From contig JACRCQ010000035.1 of assembly GCA_016218915.1 (NCBI GenBank), positions 1 to 47,326 on the forward strand: a stretch of DNA of 47,326 nucleotides, read 5' to 3'. Shown here one piece after another: positions 1-9,210 of the stretch; within the stretch, counting starts at the first letter, position 1, and every line of letters starts with the position of its first letter. Made by a program: the position numbers and the translations under genes. The stretch comes from Deltaproteobacteria bacterium. Lineage in GTDB: Bacteria; Myxococcota_A; Polyangia; Polyangiales; Polyangiaceae. A model generated the notes under the pieces. That model was not told the DNA's origin and searched no databases. It was given only the letters and a program-made list of their open reading frames with translations.

Positions 1-55
1 GAGGCACGTTCACGAGCAGCAGGTCTTCGAGCTTCTGGATTCTCACATCTACCAT
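1..55 (-). CDS. Partial STAS-domain (RsbS-like) anti-sigma antagonist, N-terminus only
   Basis: An ATG at 55 reading leftwards gives an 18-residue N-terminus, MVDVRIQKLEDLLLVNVP, before the window ends. The short beta-strand pattern (I-x-K-L-x-D-x-L-L-V) resembles the start of RsbS-type STAS proteins, which bind an RsbT switch kinase. The RsbT-like gene lies 38 bp upstream on the same strand, which supports the pairing. Only 18 residues are visible, so the STAS call is inference from sequence feel plus context. Confidence 0.5.
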   Translation of the reverse strand, partial: MVDVRIQKLEDLLLVNVP

Positions 56-93
56 GGGAGCACGACCTCCTGGGGTCGCAGGGTTGCCGGGGT

Positions 94-801
94 CTAGCGA
101 TACTTGACTGCAATGACCGTGGTGCCGTGATCGGGCGCGGTGCGCACCTCGAAGCTATCCATCAATCGCTTGCTTCCCACCAGGCCCAGGCCCATGCCGG
201 TGCGCGAGCGGTACTTGCCGAGGAGGATCTGCTCGAGATTCTGGATCCCAGGACCGTGATCGGAGGCGACGATCCGGATGGAAGGCCGAGGGGCCATTGT
301 GACCGTGACTTCCAGGGTTCCTGTTTTTGCGTATTGGAGGATATTGCGCGCAAGCTCCGATACGACCGTACCCACCTTGACCGAATCCGGCTTGTCGAAT
401 CCGGCCGCGAGCGCCTGCCGCATTGCATTGCCTCGTGCGAGCGTAATGTCAGCCTCGGTCTTCAGACTCATCGACACTGCCTCCGGCGGATGCTCGCTCG
501 GAATGTGCCCCTGCAGCGTGCGCTTGAGATCCGCCAGGGCCTTGCTCTTCTCGTCCCCACTGAGAAAGAGAGAGATCGACTGGTCCAGCGACGACATCAG
601 CGTCGGAAAAGGAACGCCGTCCAGCTCCGCCGCCGAGATGTCCAGCTTTCGATAGATCCACACCAGCACGGAGCCGGCCGTGATGGGGCTCAGGTGGCGC
701 GACAGGCAGCTCTCGATCTGCCGCGCGACGATCCCCGTTCCCTTGTCACCGGTCACCTTCGGAAGAGAATCGAACCAGGCGCCGGAGCCACTCGAACGCA
801 T
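94..801 (-). CDS. RsbT-like anti-sigma regulatory kinase with an extra N-terminal domain
   Basis: The protein has 235 residues from the ATG at 801. Residues about 110-235 form a GHKL (HATPase_c) domain of the RsbT/RsbW type. The N-box SELARNILQYA (148-158) carries the ATP-site Glu and Asn, the G1 box is DHGPGI (181-186), and the G2 box is GMGLGLVGSKRLMD. RsbT phosphorylates STAS partners in stressosome-like partner switching; the start of a STAS gene follows 38 bp downstream. RsbT is normally about 130 residues, so the first ~105 residues, containing ISPITAGSVL, are an added domain I do not recognise. The frame is open back to an ATG at 972, but the extra 57 residues are low-complexity and basic, so I prefer 801. 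No strong Shine-Dalgarno is seen at either start. Confidence 0.82.
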   Translation of the reverse strand: MRSSGSGAWFDSLPKVTGDKGTGIVARQIESCLSRHLSPITAGSVLVWIYRKLDISAAELDGVPFPTLMSSLDQSISLFLSGDEKSKALADLKRTLQGHIPSEHPPEAVSMSLKTEADITLARGNAMRQALAAGFDKPDSVKVGTVVSELARNILQYAKTGTLEVTVTMAPRPSIRIVASDHGPGIQNLEQILLGKYRSRTGMGLGLVGSKRLMDSFEVRTAPDHGTTVIAVKYR

Positions 802-1158
802 TGACTGGAACCTACCACATCCTGCGGCGAAGACGACAGGAATCCTTCCGGGGGAGGGGATTGATTCCTCGTAGCCATCTCTTTGATCGAGTTCCGACTG
901 AATTCGTGGAGAATCGGGTCGAGCGGGGGAGGGGTGGCGTGCTGCGCGATTTGAGAATGATCGGATAAACACGGACCGGTCTTAAGATTCGCAGAATGCA
1001 GTTGGATGCCCTATCAATCAATTGACGCAGGGGGCGATCGCTCCGGTTGCCACGGCTTTCCCCCTTTGCTCCAGAGCCGGGCGCGCAAATCCTCCCGATC
1101 CGTCCGCGTAGCACTCGCTCCGCGACAATCTCCGCCCCTCGTGCCATTGTACCCCCCG
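802..1158. other. Divergent intergenic region
   Basis: This 357-bp gap separates the minus-strand RsbT-like gene from the plus-strand CvfB-like gene and should hold both promoters. It contains one GCGATCGC octamer near 1036. I see no convincing RNA gene, conserved promoter or further ORF. Both neighbouring frames stay open into it (to 972 and from 1006), so the true starts could be longer. Confidence 0.4.
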
Positions 1159-2013
1159 ATGCTTCTTGCCAATCTGCTCGGTCAGGTCTCGACCTTGACC
1201 GTCCGACGATTCGGTCCCCCGGGCGCGTTCTTGTGCGTCGACGCTGCGGACCCGAATCCGAATGCGCCCACCATCCTGCTGCCGCGCAATGACATCCCAC
1301 AGGGCCTGGCCGAAGACTCCGACATCAAGGTCTTCGTGTACCTCGATTCCGAGGACCGACCGATTGCCACCACCCGCGCACCCAAGCTGACCCTGGGCAG
1401 GGTCGCGTTCCTCACCGTCACTGACGTGACCCGGTTCGGCGCGTTCGTGGATTGGGGCCTGCCCAAGGAGCTGCTCGTGCCACGCGCGCTGCAGACCCGC
1501 GAGATGCACGTGGGCGAGCGTCACCCGGTGGGGCTGTTGCTCGACGATACCGGGCGTCTTGCGGGCACCATGCGGGTCAGCGAGATGCTGGCCCAGTGCG
1601 GCGACTTCGAGCTCGACGAGTGGGTGGCCGGCGAAGCCTGGCGCAAGGACCCGGAGCTCGGTATCTTCGTCATCCTCGAGCAGCGCTTCGTCGGACGAGT
1701 TCCTGCCAACGAGCCTTCGCCACTGCAACGAGGAGAGGCTGCACGCTTCCGCGTGGCGAACATCCTCGCGGACGGGAAGGTCGAGCTGTCGCTGCGCGGC
1801 CATGCCCATGAGGAGCTCGACGCAGATGCGGAGCGGATCCTGGAGTGCCTACGCAGGCCGGACGCGCCGAAGGCGGGCGACGGGTCGAGCCCGGAGCAGA
1901 TCCGGACCCTGTTCGGCCTGAGCAAGAAAGCGTTCAAGCGAGCGGTGGGCAGGCTGCTCCGTCAACGCGCAGTGTCGATCGACTCGGATGGACATCTCGT
2001 GCCGATCCGCTGA
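1159..2013 (+). CDS. cvfB: CvfB-like S1 RNA-binding protein
   Basis: The protein has 284 residues from the ATG at 1159. It shows the CvfB/YitL layout: an N-terminal OB/S1-like domain (about 6-72), a canonical S1 domain (about 76-140, with VTDVTRFGAFVDWGLPKELL), a third S1-like domain (about 157-212) and a C-terminal winged helix (about 245-283, LFGLSKKAFKRAVGRLL). Known CvfB proteins are cytoplasmic RNA-binding regulators, linked to virulence and RNA metabolism in Gram-positives; the target here is unknown. An upstream in-frame ATG at 1006 would add 51 residues of non-conserved basic sequence, so the later start, where similarity begins, is preferred. The gene stands alone, 69 bp before the next start. 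Confidence 0.85.
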   Translation: MLLANLLGQVSTLTVRRFGPPGAFLCVDAADPNPNAPTILLPRNDIPQGLAEDSDIKVFVYLDSEDRPIATTRAPKLTLGRVAFLTVTDVTRFGAFVDWGLPKELLVPRALQTREMHVGERHPVGLLLDDTGRLAGTMRVSEMLAQCGDFELDEWVAGEAWRKDPELGIFVILEQRFVGRVPANEPSPLQRGEAARFRVANILADGKVELSLRGHAHEELDADAERILECLRRPDAPKAGDGSSPEQIRTLFGLSKKAFKRAVGRLLRQRAVSIDSDGHLVPIR

Positions 2014-2070
2014 CGCATCCGGTCGCACCCTTCACCCCGAGTGCTGCTATAACCAGGGGTCCGTTCGTAC

Positions 2071-2076
2071 GGAGGA
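2071..2076 (+). promoter_or_regulatory. Shine-Dalgarno deciding a TTG start
   Basis: GGAGGA lies six bases before the TTG at 2083. It is the only strong ribosome-binding site near the 5' end of the receptor kinase and fixes its unusual TTG start. Confidence 0.7.
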
Positions 2077-2082
2077 TCTCCC

Positions 2083-5000
2083 TTGAGCACGCAGGCCGAG
2101 CTTCAGCCAGGAACCCTCTTCGCCGGCGATTTCGTCGTAGGGCGTCTGCTCGGGCGTGGCGGCATGGGTGCCGTCTATGTGGCGCAGCAGCGAAGCACCA
2201 ACGTGGCGCGTGCCCTCAAGGTCATGCGTCCTGAGCTGCTCCCCGACGCCAGGCTGCGCGCGCGGTTCGAGCGTGAGGCAGTCGTCGCGTCAGGCGTCGC
2301 CAGCGAGCACGTGGTCAAGGTCCTCGCCGCTGGCTTCGACGCCACCACCAGCATGCCGTACATCGTTTCGGAGCTGCTCGACGGCCAGGATCTGGAAGCC
2401 TACATCGCAGGCCGCGGCGCTCTGCCCTGGAGCGAAGCCGCCTTGCTGCTTGCGCAAATCTGTCACGGCCTCGGCGAAGCACACATGCTCGGCGTCGTGC
2501 ATCGCGACCTCAAGCCCGAGAACCTGTTCGTCGCACGCTCCCATCGCGCCGACGTGCCGTTCACGGTCAAGATCCTCGACTTCGGCATTGCCAAGGTCGT
2601 GGCCGATGCCATCCACACCTCGCAAGCTACGCAATCGCTCGGAACGCCCCTGTACATGGCCCCCGAGCAGGCCGATCCCCGTGCAGGCGTGTCGCCTGCG
2701 ACCGATGTCTGGGCGCTGGCGCTCGTGGTCTTCCGCATGCTCACCGGCCGGCACTACTGGCTCTCGGCCAACATCGAAGGAGCTGGCCTGCACGCCCTGC
2801 TCGCCGAAGCGCTGACCGCCCCGATCGCCGCGCCGTCTCATCGCGTCCTCGAGCTGCAGTGTCCGGTCTCCCTTCCCGCCGGCTTCGATGCCTGGTTCCT
2901 GACCTGCCTGCAGCGCGACCCACGCCAACGATTCCCGACCGCGCATGACGCGTGGAATGCCATCGCCCAGCTTTCGCCAGGATCGACTGGACCCATCGCC
3001 AGCGCGGTCGCGATCATGCATCAGCAGGACCCTGCGGTGCAGAACCAGATCCCCACCATGACCGTCGGACCGCACCTGCTGACTCCGGCGGGCGCGCTCG
3101 CACCGTCCCCGATCATGGCCCAAAGCCCTGCGCAAGGACCTTCCGGCACCGAGCTCGGCCCGGGCTACCCGCAAGCGGCAACGCCCATGGCCATGCCAGC
3201 GCAGACCGCGTCCACAGGCGGAAGCCTCGCGGTGGCGCGCACCACGGCTGGCAGCAAGAAGTCTGGCGGCGTGATCGGCTTGGTGATCGGTGCTGTGGCG
3301 CTGCTCGCCTTGGCCGGCTCCGCAGGAGCCCTGGCGGTCTGGAACATGGAGTCGACGTCCTATTGCGCCGCGGTCGCAGAGCGATGGGCCGAGCCCTCCT
3401 GCATCCTGGAGCTGTCCAAGGAGGTCGCCTCGCAGCGCTCCCGCACTGTGCGCCTCTCGCGAAAGCGCGGTCACACCATCCGTGCGGAGCTCGTCAACGG
3501 CGCCGGCGAGCAGGTCGCCAACGAGCAGGGCATCTCGTCGTGGACCTTCGACTACCCGCTGCTCGGCAAGATGCGCGAGCGACGCACGTTCGACGACAAA
3601 GGGCGGCTCAAGGCGATCGCCCGCTTCTCCGCGGACCACCAGACCATCGACATGTTCGGCCCGGAAGGCCACCAGCGCGAGACCGGCGGCGGGCACTACA
3701 CCCGTATCCGTCTCGAGCTCGACAAGCACGGCATGATCGTGCGCGAGCGCTTCATGACCGAGAAGGATTCGCCCGCCACCGACCTCAAGGGCGCATTCGG
3801 CCACCGCACGACCTACGACGCGCGCGGGCTGGCCACCGAGATCGTCACGCTGGGCTCGGACGGCAACCCGGCCTTTGACGACGACTGGATGCAGAAGGTC
3901 GTGATCACGTACGACGAGCGCGGCGAGCAGAGCGCCTACACGTGCACCACCGAGCAGGGAAAGCCCGCTCCGACCTACGAGGGGTGCTACGGCGCGAAGA
4001 TCGAGCGCGATGCGAGCGGCAACGTCGCGAAGGTCACGTGCCTGGGCGAGGACGGCAAGCCGAGCATGAACAGCCTCGGATTCGCCGGGTGGGGGGCGCA
4101 GTACGACGGCCGCGGCAACACGGTCGACGTGCGCTACATCGGCACCGATGGCTCCACCGTGCACAACAAGAGCGGCATCGCCGGCGTCAAGCGCACCTAC
4201 GATCCCAAAGGACGCGAGACCTCGTCGACGTACTTTGCCAAGGACGGCAGCCCGGTGTCGCAGGACACCGGCACGGCCGGCAGCCGTGGCACCTGGGACG
4301 CCAACGGAAACCTTTCCGAGCTGGTGTTCGTGGGCGTGGATGGCAAGCCGACCTGGCGCGACGGCGGCTACTCCGTCGTGCGGTACAAGTACGACGACCG
4401 CGGCCGAAAGGTCGAGACCTCGTACCTGAGCCCGGAAGGTCAGCCGGTATGGACTGACGAGCGCTTCCACATCGAGCGCCAGCGCTACGACGAGTTCGAC
4501 AACGTGATCGAGCGGGCGTACTTCGGCCCGGATGGCGCTCCAGCGATGCGCGACGGCGGGTATGCGACGGTACGCATGAAGTACGACGATCACGGACGCG
4601 TGATCGAGGAGTCGTTCCTGGGTCCGGACGGCGCACCGATTCGCAACGAGGAGTGGATCGCAACGCGAAGGAGCAGCTACGACGACTGGGGAAGAGAGAC
4701 CGAGAGCGCCTACCTGGGGCCCGATGGCAAGCCCACGCGTCACAAGTCCGGATTCGCCGTGGTCAAGCGCAAGTTCAACGAGCGCAATGTCGTGATCGAA
4801 TGGACCTACTTCAACGCCGACGGGCAGCCGACCTGGTCGAACGACGAGGTCGGCGCCATTCGCGTCAAGGTCGATGCGCTCGGACGCGAGCTGGAGCGCT
4901 CGCACCACGATCCGGCCGGCAGGCTGATCAACGACAGCTCCGGGACCGCGACCATCAAGCGTACGCTCGACGACAAGGGGCGAGTCACGGAGACCGTGTG

Positions 5001-6033
5001 GCTGGATGCGCTCGGCGGACCCAAGGCGAGAGCGGACGGCGCATGCTCGGAGCGAACCAAGTACGACGCGGTCGGCCGGCCGATCGAGGTGAGCCGTCAC
5101 GACGCGCAGGGCAAGCTGCTCGCTTCGCGCGGCGGGCAGGTCTGGGCGACGCGCAAGCTGCAGTACGACGACCGCGGGCAGCTGGTGCAGGAATCGTGGT
5201 TCGACGACGCGGGCGCGCCTGCCGGCGTGGAGCGCGGTGCTGCCGCTGTGCGGACGAAGCGCGACGATCACGGCCGTGTCATCGAATGGATCTACTTCGA
5301 CGGCGCAGGCAAGCCGGTTCGTACGCGATCGGGCTACGCCATGATCCGCACCAACCGCGACCCGCGGGGCCGCCAGGTGGATTGGGCGTACTTCGATGGC
5401 GAGGGAAAGCGCGTCACGACGACGGACGGCTACGCGATCTCACGGGCGGTCCACGATGAGCGCGGGCTTCGCGTGGAGAGCACCTTTCACGACGAGAACG
5501 ACAAGCTGGTGCTCAACGCCGAGGGGATCGCGGTGGTCAAGAGGACGTACGATGCGCGTGCGCGGCAGCTCTCCGAGAAGTACTTCGGGGCAGACAACGC
5601 ACCCAAGGTGAGCCGGGGCGGCGCCGCGGGCATGACCTACGCCTACGACGAGCGCGATCTGGTGGTCGAGCGCGTGATGACCGACACCGAGGGCAAGCCG
5701 AGCAAGGGCTACCTGATCGCACGCTACAAGTTCGACGATCGCGGCAACCGGATCGAGTTTGCCGTGGTGGATTCGTCAGGCGAGCCGGGCATGAACACGG
5801 ACAACTTCAGCTTCGAGCGCTCCAAGCGCGATGAGCGGGGGCGGGTCGTGGAAGCGTCCTGGTTCGACAAGGCTGACAAGCCTGTGGTCCACAAGAGCAA
5901 GGGCGGGGCGACGATTCGGTACAAGTACGACGATCACGGCATCAAGCGCGAAGAGGTCGTGATGGACGTGGCTGGCAAGGTGGTTCGCACGCGCCGGTAC
6001 GACGCGACGGGCAAGGAGACTGCGGGCCCGTAG
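2083..6033 (+). CDS. Transmembrane Ser/Thr protein kinase with a YD-like repeat ectodomain
   Basis: The product has 1316 residues with a TTG start. The N-terminal PknB-type kinase is intact: glycine loop GRGGMGAVY (24-32), K46, HRDLKPEN (140-147), DFG (167-169) and APE (193-195). A Pro/Ala/Gln-rich juxtamembrane stretch (about 300-390) leads to one TM helix (about 396-420). The remaining ~890 residues are outside the cytoplasm by topology and consist mainly of about 23 degenerate repeats of 42-45 residues with consensus YDxxGRxxExxYxxxDGKP. They resemble YD/Rhs-type beta-repeats but lack the Rhs core and toxin tip. The likely role is a receptor kinase sensing a surface ligand; the ligand is unknown. 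An ORF of 993 codons on the opposite strand is a codon-bias shadow. Confidence 0.9.
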   Translation: MSTQAELQPGTLFAGDFVVGRLLGRGGMGAVYVAQQRSTNVARALKVMRPELLPDARLRARFEREAVVASGVASEHVVKVLAAGFDATTSMPYIVSELLDGQDLEAYIAGRGALPWSEAALLLAQICHGLGEAHMLGVVHRDLKPENLFVARSHRADVPFTVKILDFGIAKVVADAIHTSQATQSLGTPLYMAPEQADPRAGVSPATDVWALALVVFRMLTGRHYWLSANIEGAGLHALLAEALTAPIAAPSHRVLELQCPVSLPAGFDAWFLTCLQRDPRQRFPTAHDAWNAIAQLSPGSTGPIASAVAIMHQQDPAVQNQIPTMTVGPHLLTPAGALAPSPIMAQSPAQGPSGTELGPGYPQAATPMAMPAQTASTGGSLAVARTTAGSKKSGGVIGLVIGAVALLALAGSAGALAVWNMESTSYCAAVAERWAEPSCILELSKEVASQRSRTVRLSRKRGHTIRAELVNGAGEQVANEQGISSWTFDYPLLGKMRERRTFDDKGRLKAIARFSADHQTIDMFGPEGHQRETGGGHYTRIRLELDKHGMIVRERFMTEKDSPATDLKGAFGHRTTYDARGLATEIVTLGSDGNPAFDDDWMQKVVITYDERGEQSAYTCTTEQGKPAPTYEGCYGAKIERDASGNVAKVTCLGEDGKPSMNSLGFAGWGAQYDGRGNTVDVRYIGTDGSTVHNKSGIAGVKRTYDPKGRETSSTYFAKDGSPVSQDTGTAGSRGTWDANGNLSELVFVGVDGKPTWRDGGYSVVRYKYDDRGRKVETSYLSPEGQPVWTDERFHIERQRYDEFDNVIERAYFGPDGAPAMRDGGYATVRMKYDDHGRVIEESFLGPDGAPIRNEEWIATRRSSYDDWGRETESAYLGPDGKPTRHKSGFAVVKRKFNERNVVIEWTYFNADGQPTWSNDEVGAIRVKVDALGRELERSHHDPAGRLINDSSGTATIKRTLDDKGRVTETVWLDALGGPKARADGACSERTKYDAVGRPIEVSRHDAQGKLLASRGGQVWATRKLQYDDRGQLVQESWFDDAGAPAGVERGAAAVRTKRDDHGRVIEWIYFDGAGKPVRTRSGYAMIRTNRDPRGRQVDWAYFDGEGKRVTTTDGYAISRAVHDERGLRVESTFHDENDKLVLNAEGIAVVKRTYDARARQLSEKYFGADNAPKVSRGGAAGMTYAYDERDLVVERVMTDTEGKPSKGYLIARYKFDDRGNRIEFAVVDSSGEPGMNTDNFSFERSKRDERGRVVEASWFDKADKPVVHKSKGGATIRYKYDDHGIKREEVVMDVAGKVVRTRRYDATGKETAGP
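3586..6024 (+). repeat. About 23 tandem protein-level repeats (YDxxGR...DGKP)
   Basis: The receptor kinase's C-terminal part is built from roughly 126-135 bp units. Examples are YDDRGRKVETSYLSPEGQP and YDDHGRVIEESFLGPDGAP. The units diverge strongly in DNA, which points to old duplication under protein-level constraint rather than recent expansion. The first and last units are partial. Confidence 0.8.
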
Positions 6034-6297
6034 CCGACGACGGTGGAGCCGACTGTGGGGCCGCGAGCGTCAGGGAGCGGGCCGCCCCGCGATGTCCAAC
6101 CGTGAATTCTTCACGGATTATCCGTTGAATCCCCGAAACACCCCGTCCGGACGTGCCCGAACTGAGCGTTCGTTCCGCCTGGCGGGGACCATGTGCGAGA
6201 TCCCCGCACCCGCCCCTTTACACCGGCGAAATGATAGGCGGTAATGGTTGCCCGTTCTTCTCGCAGGCCGCGAGCAGACCCGATTCCGGAGGCCATG

Positions 6298-8985
6298 ATG
6301 CGCATCTTGAAATTCTCTCCACCTCGCCGTGCATGGATGGCTCTTGCCATGCTGGGATTCCTCGGCTGTGCCAATGCGGACAGCGACAATGCCGTGTTCG
6401 AGCCGGTCGATGCTGGGCTCGATCAAACCTGCTCCTGCGAACCAGGCACGAAATCGGTCTGCGCCTGCCAGAACGGCGGGGAAGGCGTTGCGACGTGCAA
6501 CCAGGACTGCATGACGTTCAGCGAGTGCACCCAATGTGGTGATGCAGGCAAACCCGATGCGGATGCTGGCAAGGGTGGAGCAGGAGGCTCAGCGGGCAAG
6601 GGCGGCAGCGCAGGCACCGCGGGCACCGCGGGCACCGCGGGAACCGCGGGCAAGGGCGGCGCAGGTGGCACGGCCGGCGCGGCCGGAACCGCGGGCACCG
6701 CTGGCGTGGCTGGTTCGGGAGGCGCCACAGGCGGGTCAGCCGGGACAGCGGGGACAGCGGGAACCGGCGGCGCGGCTGGCACAGCTGGCACAGCAGGCAC
6801 AGCGGGCACGGCCGGAACCGCGGGCACGGCAGGGGTTGCCGGTGCGGCCGGCTCGGATGGTGGCGCTTGCTCGACCGCTGGCGATCAATGCAACGGCGCT
6901 CCCATCACGCTCACGGGCACGGGCAACACCCCGCGAACCGGTTCGGCAAGCGGCACGACCCAAGGCCGATGCTCCGACTACGGAGCGACCTGCGGCACCG
7001 GCACCTCGTTGGCGCCGGACATGGTCTACTCGATCACGCCGGATGTGGACGGCAAGATGACGCTGACCACGACGGCCACGGGATTCACCCCGATTGTGTA
7101 TCTTCAAGGCAACTGCGGCGACATCACGATGGAGTACGGCTGCCACACCTCGCTGACTCCCATCGTCTTCGACGTGAGCGCCAACACGACCTACTACGTC
7201 GTCATCGACGGACAGAGCGCCAACGACGTCGGATCGTACACGCTCAACGTGGTGGTGAAGCCTCCGATGTGCGGCGACGGCATCCTGCAGTCGGGCGAGG
7301 AATGCGACGACAACAACTCGGCGTCGGGCGACGGATGCTCCGACACCTGCTCGATCGAGACGGGCTACTCCTGCAAGGGGCAACCCAGCGTCTGCACGGT
7401 CGTGCCCCCGGGCGGCGCGTGCAACATCGCCAAGGACGTCACGGGCGCGACATTCCCCACCAGCCTGCAGGGCGACTTCAGCGACACTCCCACGGTGGGC
7501 GGGTCCTGCGACACCACGCCGACCAACGCGGTGTGGTTCAAGTACACAGCGCCCACGACCGGGACCTTCATGATCGACGCAACCAACGCGACGACGACCA
7601 ACGCCTACAGCCGTCTGGCTGTATTCCAAGGGAGCGCCTGCAATCCGCTCGGTACTGAGCTTGCCTGCGTGACCAACAGCTCGAAGTCGGCTTCTGCCGG
7701 CGTGAGCATGGTGGCAGGCACGACCTACCTGATCCTGTTCCACACGGACGGGGCCTCGTACACGATGATCAACCCGAGCATCAACATTCACGAGGTGGGC
7801 CAGGGTCCGGGAGAGAAGTGCCCAACCGCCATCGATCTCACCTCGGTCACCTTCCCGCACACGGTCACGGGCAATTTCGTGGTGGATGCTCCTGCCGGCC
7901 CTTCGTGCAGTGCGACCGCCACCAACGCAGTCTGGTTCACCTACACGCCAACCACGACAGGTGCCTACGACATTACGGCTCTCGATGACGCCTCAGGATC
8001 GCCCCAAGCGCGTCTAGCCATCTTCGAGACCAACTCGTGCAGTCCCACCGGGACCGAAGTCGCTTGCGTTACCTCTACCTCAGACACTGTCAGCGCGCAG
8101 CCCACCCTCACCGCTGGGACGACCTACTTGTTGATGTTCTTCACCAACGCAAAGTCGTCGGCAATGACCAACCCCCAGCTAACGATCGTGCCAGCGCCCA
8201 CCTCCGGTCTGAACTGCACGCTCCCGAAGGACCTCAGCACCGAGACCATGCCCTACACCCAGTTCGGAACCTACAAGGACAGCACCTCGGTGGGTGGGTC
8301 ATGTGACACGACTCCCACGAACATGGTGTGGTTCTCCTACACGCCTGCGACGTCGGGCCAATACATCATCAACGCCACCAACGCGACCACCACCGTGGCG
8401 TATTCGCGACTGGCGGTCTTTGAAACCACCGCGTGCAACCCCCATGGCACTGAGCTTGCGTGCGTCACCAACAGCGCCAAGACGGCTTCGACCTCGGTGA
8501 CGATGACCGCGGGCACGGCCTACTTGATCCTGTTCCACACGGACGGTGCGAGCTACACGATGGTGAACCCGCAGATCGAAGTCGGGCCCGCACCCAAGGG
8601 GCTCGTCTGCGCGGATCCGATCAACCTTGACGGCGTGACGTTCCCCATCAAGTCTATGGGAACATTCAGCGACAGCTCAGGCATCGGCGGAACGTGCGAC
8701 AACTCTCCCACCAACACGGTGTGGTACACGTTCACCCCCACCACCACGCAGGCCTATACGATCTCCGCCGTCAACGCCACGACGACCTTTGCCTATTCGC
8801 GCCTTGCGATCTTTGAGACCGCCGCCTGCAATCCGCACGGCACCCAGGTCGTCTGCATCACCTCGAGCAACAAGACGCCTACCACCACGCAGACGCTCAA
8901 CGCCGGAACCACCTATCTGATCATGTTCTACACAGATGGAGCATCGTACACGATGGTCGATCCGGTCCTTAACATCACTCCGTAG
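6298..8985 (+). CDS. Large surface lipoprotein with four beta-sandwich repeats and a myxo Cys-rich repeat
   Basis: The product has about 895 residues. The signal peptide ends in lipobox LGFLGC (Cys24). A Cys-rich stretch is followed by an Ala-Gly-Thr linker (about residues 78-190, AGTAGTAG repeats). Next come one PPC-like beta domain (about 192-310), a DUF4215/myxococcus Cys-rich repeat (about 325-362, CGDGILQSGEECDDNN) and four tandem ~132-residue domains starting near 375, 508, 640 and 771. Each of these has the pattern GGSCDTTPTNxVWFxYTPxTTG, resembling pre-peptidase C-terminal folds. Such modules bind substrates or partners at the cell surface; no catalytic domain is seen. GGAGG at 6288-6292 suits the ATG at 6298 better than the ATG at 6295. 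It stands alone, with a candidate terminator 37 bp downstream. Confidence 0.85.
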   Translation: MRILKFSPPRRAWMALAMLGFLGCANADSDNAVFEPVDAGLDQTCSCEPGTKSVCACQNGGEGVATCNQDCMTFSECTQCGDAGKPDADAGKGGAGGSAGKGGSAGTAGTAGTAGTAGKGGAGGTAGAAGTAGTAGVAGSGGATGGSAGTAGTAGTGGAAGTAGTAGTAGTAGTAGTAGVAGAAGSDGGACSTAGDQCNGAPITLTGTGNTPRTGSASGTTQGRCSDYGATCGTGTSLAPDMVYSITPDVDGKMTLTTTATGFTPIVYLQGNCGDITMEYGCHTSLTPIVFDVSANTTYYVVIDGQSANDVGSYTLNVVVKPPMCGDGILQSGEECDDNNSASGDGCSDTCSIETGYSCKGQPSVCTVVPPGGACNIAKDVTGATFPTSLQGDFSDTPTVGGSCDTTPTNAVWFKYTAPTTGTFMIDATNATTTNAYSRLAVFQGSACNPLGTELACVTNSSKSASAGVSMVAGTTYLILFHTDGASYTMINPSINIHEVGQGPGEKCPTAIDLTSVTFPHTVTGNFVVDAPAGPSCSATATNAVWFTYTPTTTGAYDITALDDASGSPQARLAIFETNSCSPTGTEVACVTSTSDTVSAQPTLTAGTTYLLMFFTNAKSSAMTNPQLTIVPAPTSGLNCTLPKDLSTETMPYTQFGTYKDSTSVGGSCDTTPTNMVWFSYTPATSGQYIINATNATTTVAYSRLAVFETTACNPHGTELACVTNSAKTASTSVTMTAGTAYLILFHTDGASYTMVNPQIEVGPAPKGLVCADPINLDGVTFPIKSMGTFSDSSGIGGTCDNSPTNTVWYTFTPTTTQAYTISAVNATTTFAYSRLAIFETAACNPHGTQVVCITSSNKTPTTTQTLNAGTTYLIMFYTDGASYTMVDPVLNITP
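6601..6860 (+). repeat. Low-complexity Ala-Gly-Thr linker repeat
   Basis: The DNA contains near-perfect 9-bp units (GGCACCGCG and variants) encoding Gly-Thr-Ala triplets. All units are multiples of three, so slippage would change linker length without breaking the frame. Confidence 0.75.
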
Positions 8986-9021
8986 CTCATTCTCTCCAAT
9001 CTGACCTGTAGTCCACCCTTC

Positions 9022-9047
9022 GGCAGCCGTCTCCTGGACCGGCTGCC
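9022..9047 (+). terminator. Candidate stem-loop terminator after the beta-sandwich lipoprotein
   Basis: GGCAGCCG at 9022-9029 pairs perfectly with CGGCTGCC at 9040-9047 around a 10-nt loop, 37 bases after the stop at 8985. There is no U-tract, so it may be a transcript-stabilising hairpin rather than an intrinsic terminator. Confidence 0.35.
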
Positions 9048-9210
9048 AGGGGCTGCACAGTTCACCTGCGGCTTGCAGCCCAGCGGGCCGGTGGTCGTCC
9101 AGCGCTGTCGGCGCGCACGTTTGTTTGCAGCGTAGCGGCGTTCGCACGATCAAGGCCGCACGCGAGCGATGGACAGCTGCGTCCGATTCACTAGGATGGC
9201 ACGCTGCAAC

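Noticed and set aside
2290..5271. 993-codon open frame antisense to the receptor kinase
   Set aside because: It lies wholly opposite an intact kinase with repeats, has no domain or RBS and an Arg/Ala/Val-biased composition; it is a product of GC-rich codon bias.
3586..6024. Rhs polymorphic toxin
   Set aside because: The repeats resemble YD units, but there is no Rhs core motif, no variable toxin tip and no immunity gene downstream.
6601..6860. Possible CRISPR or VNTR locus at the AGT repeats
   Set aside because: The repeats are 9 bp, coding and in frame, with no spacers; it is a protein linker.
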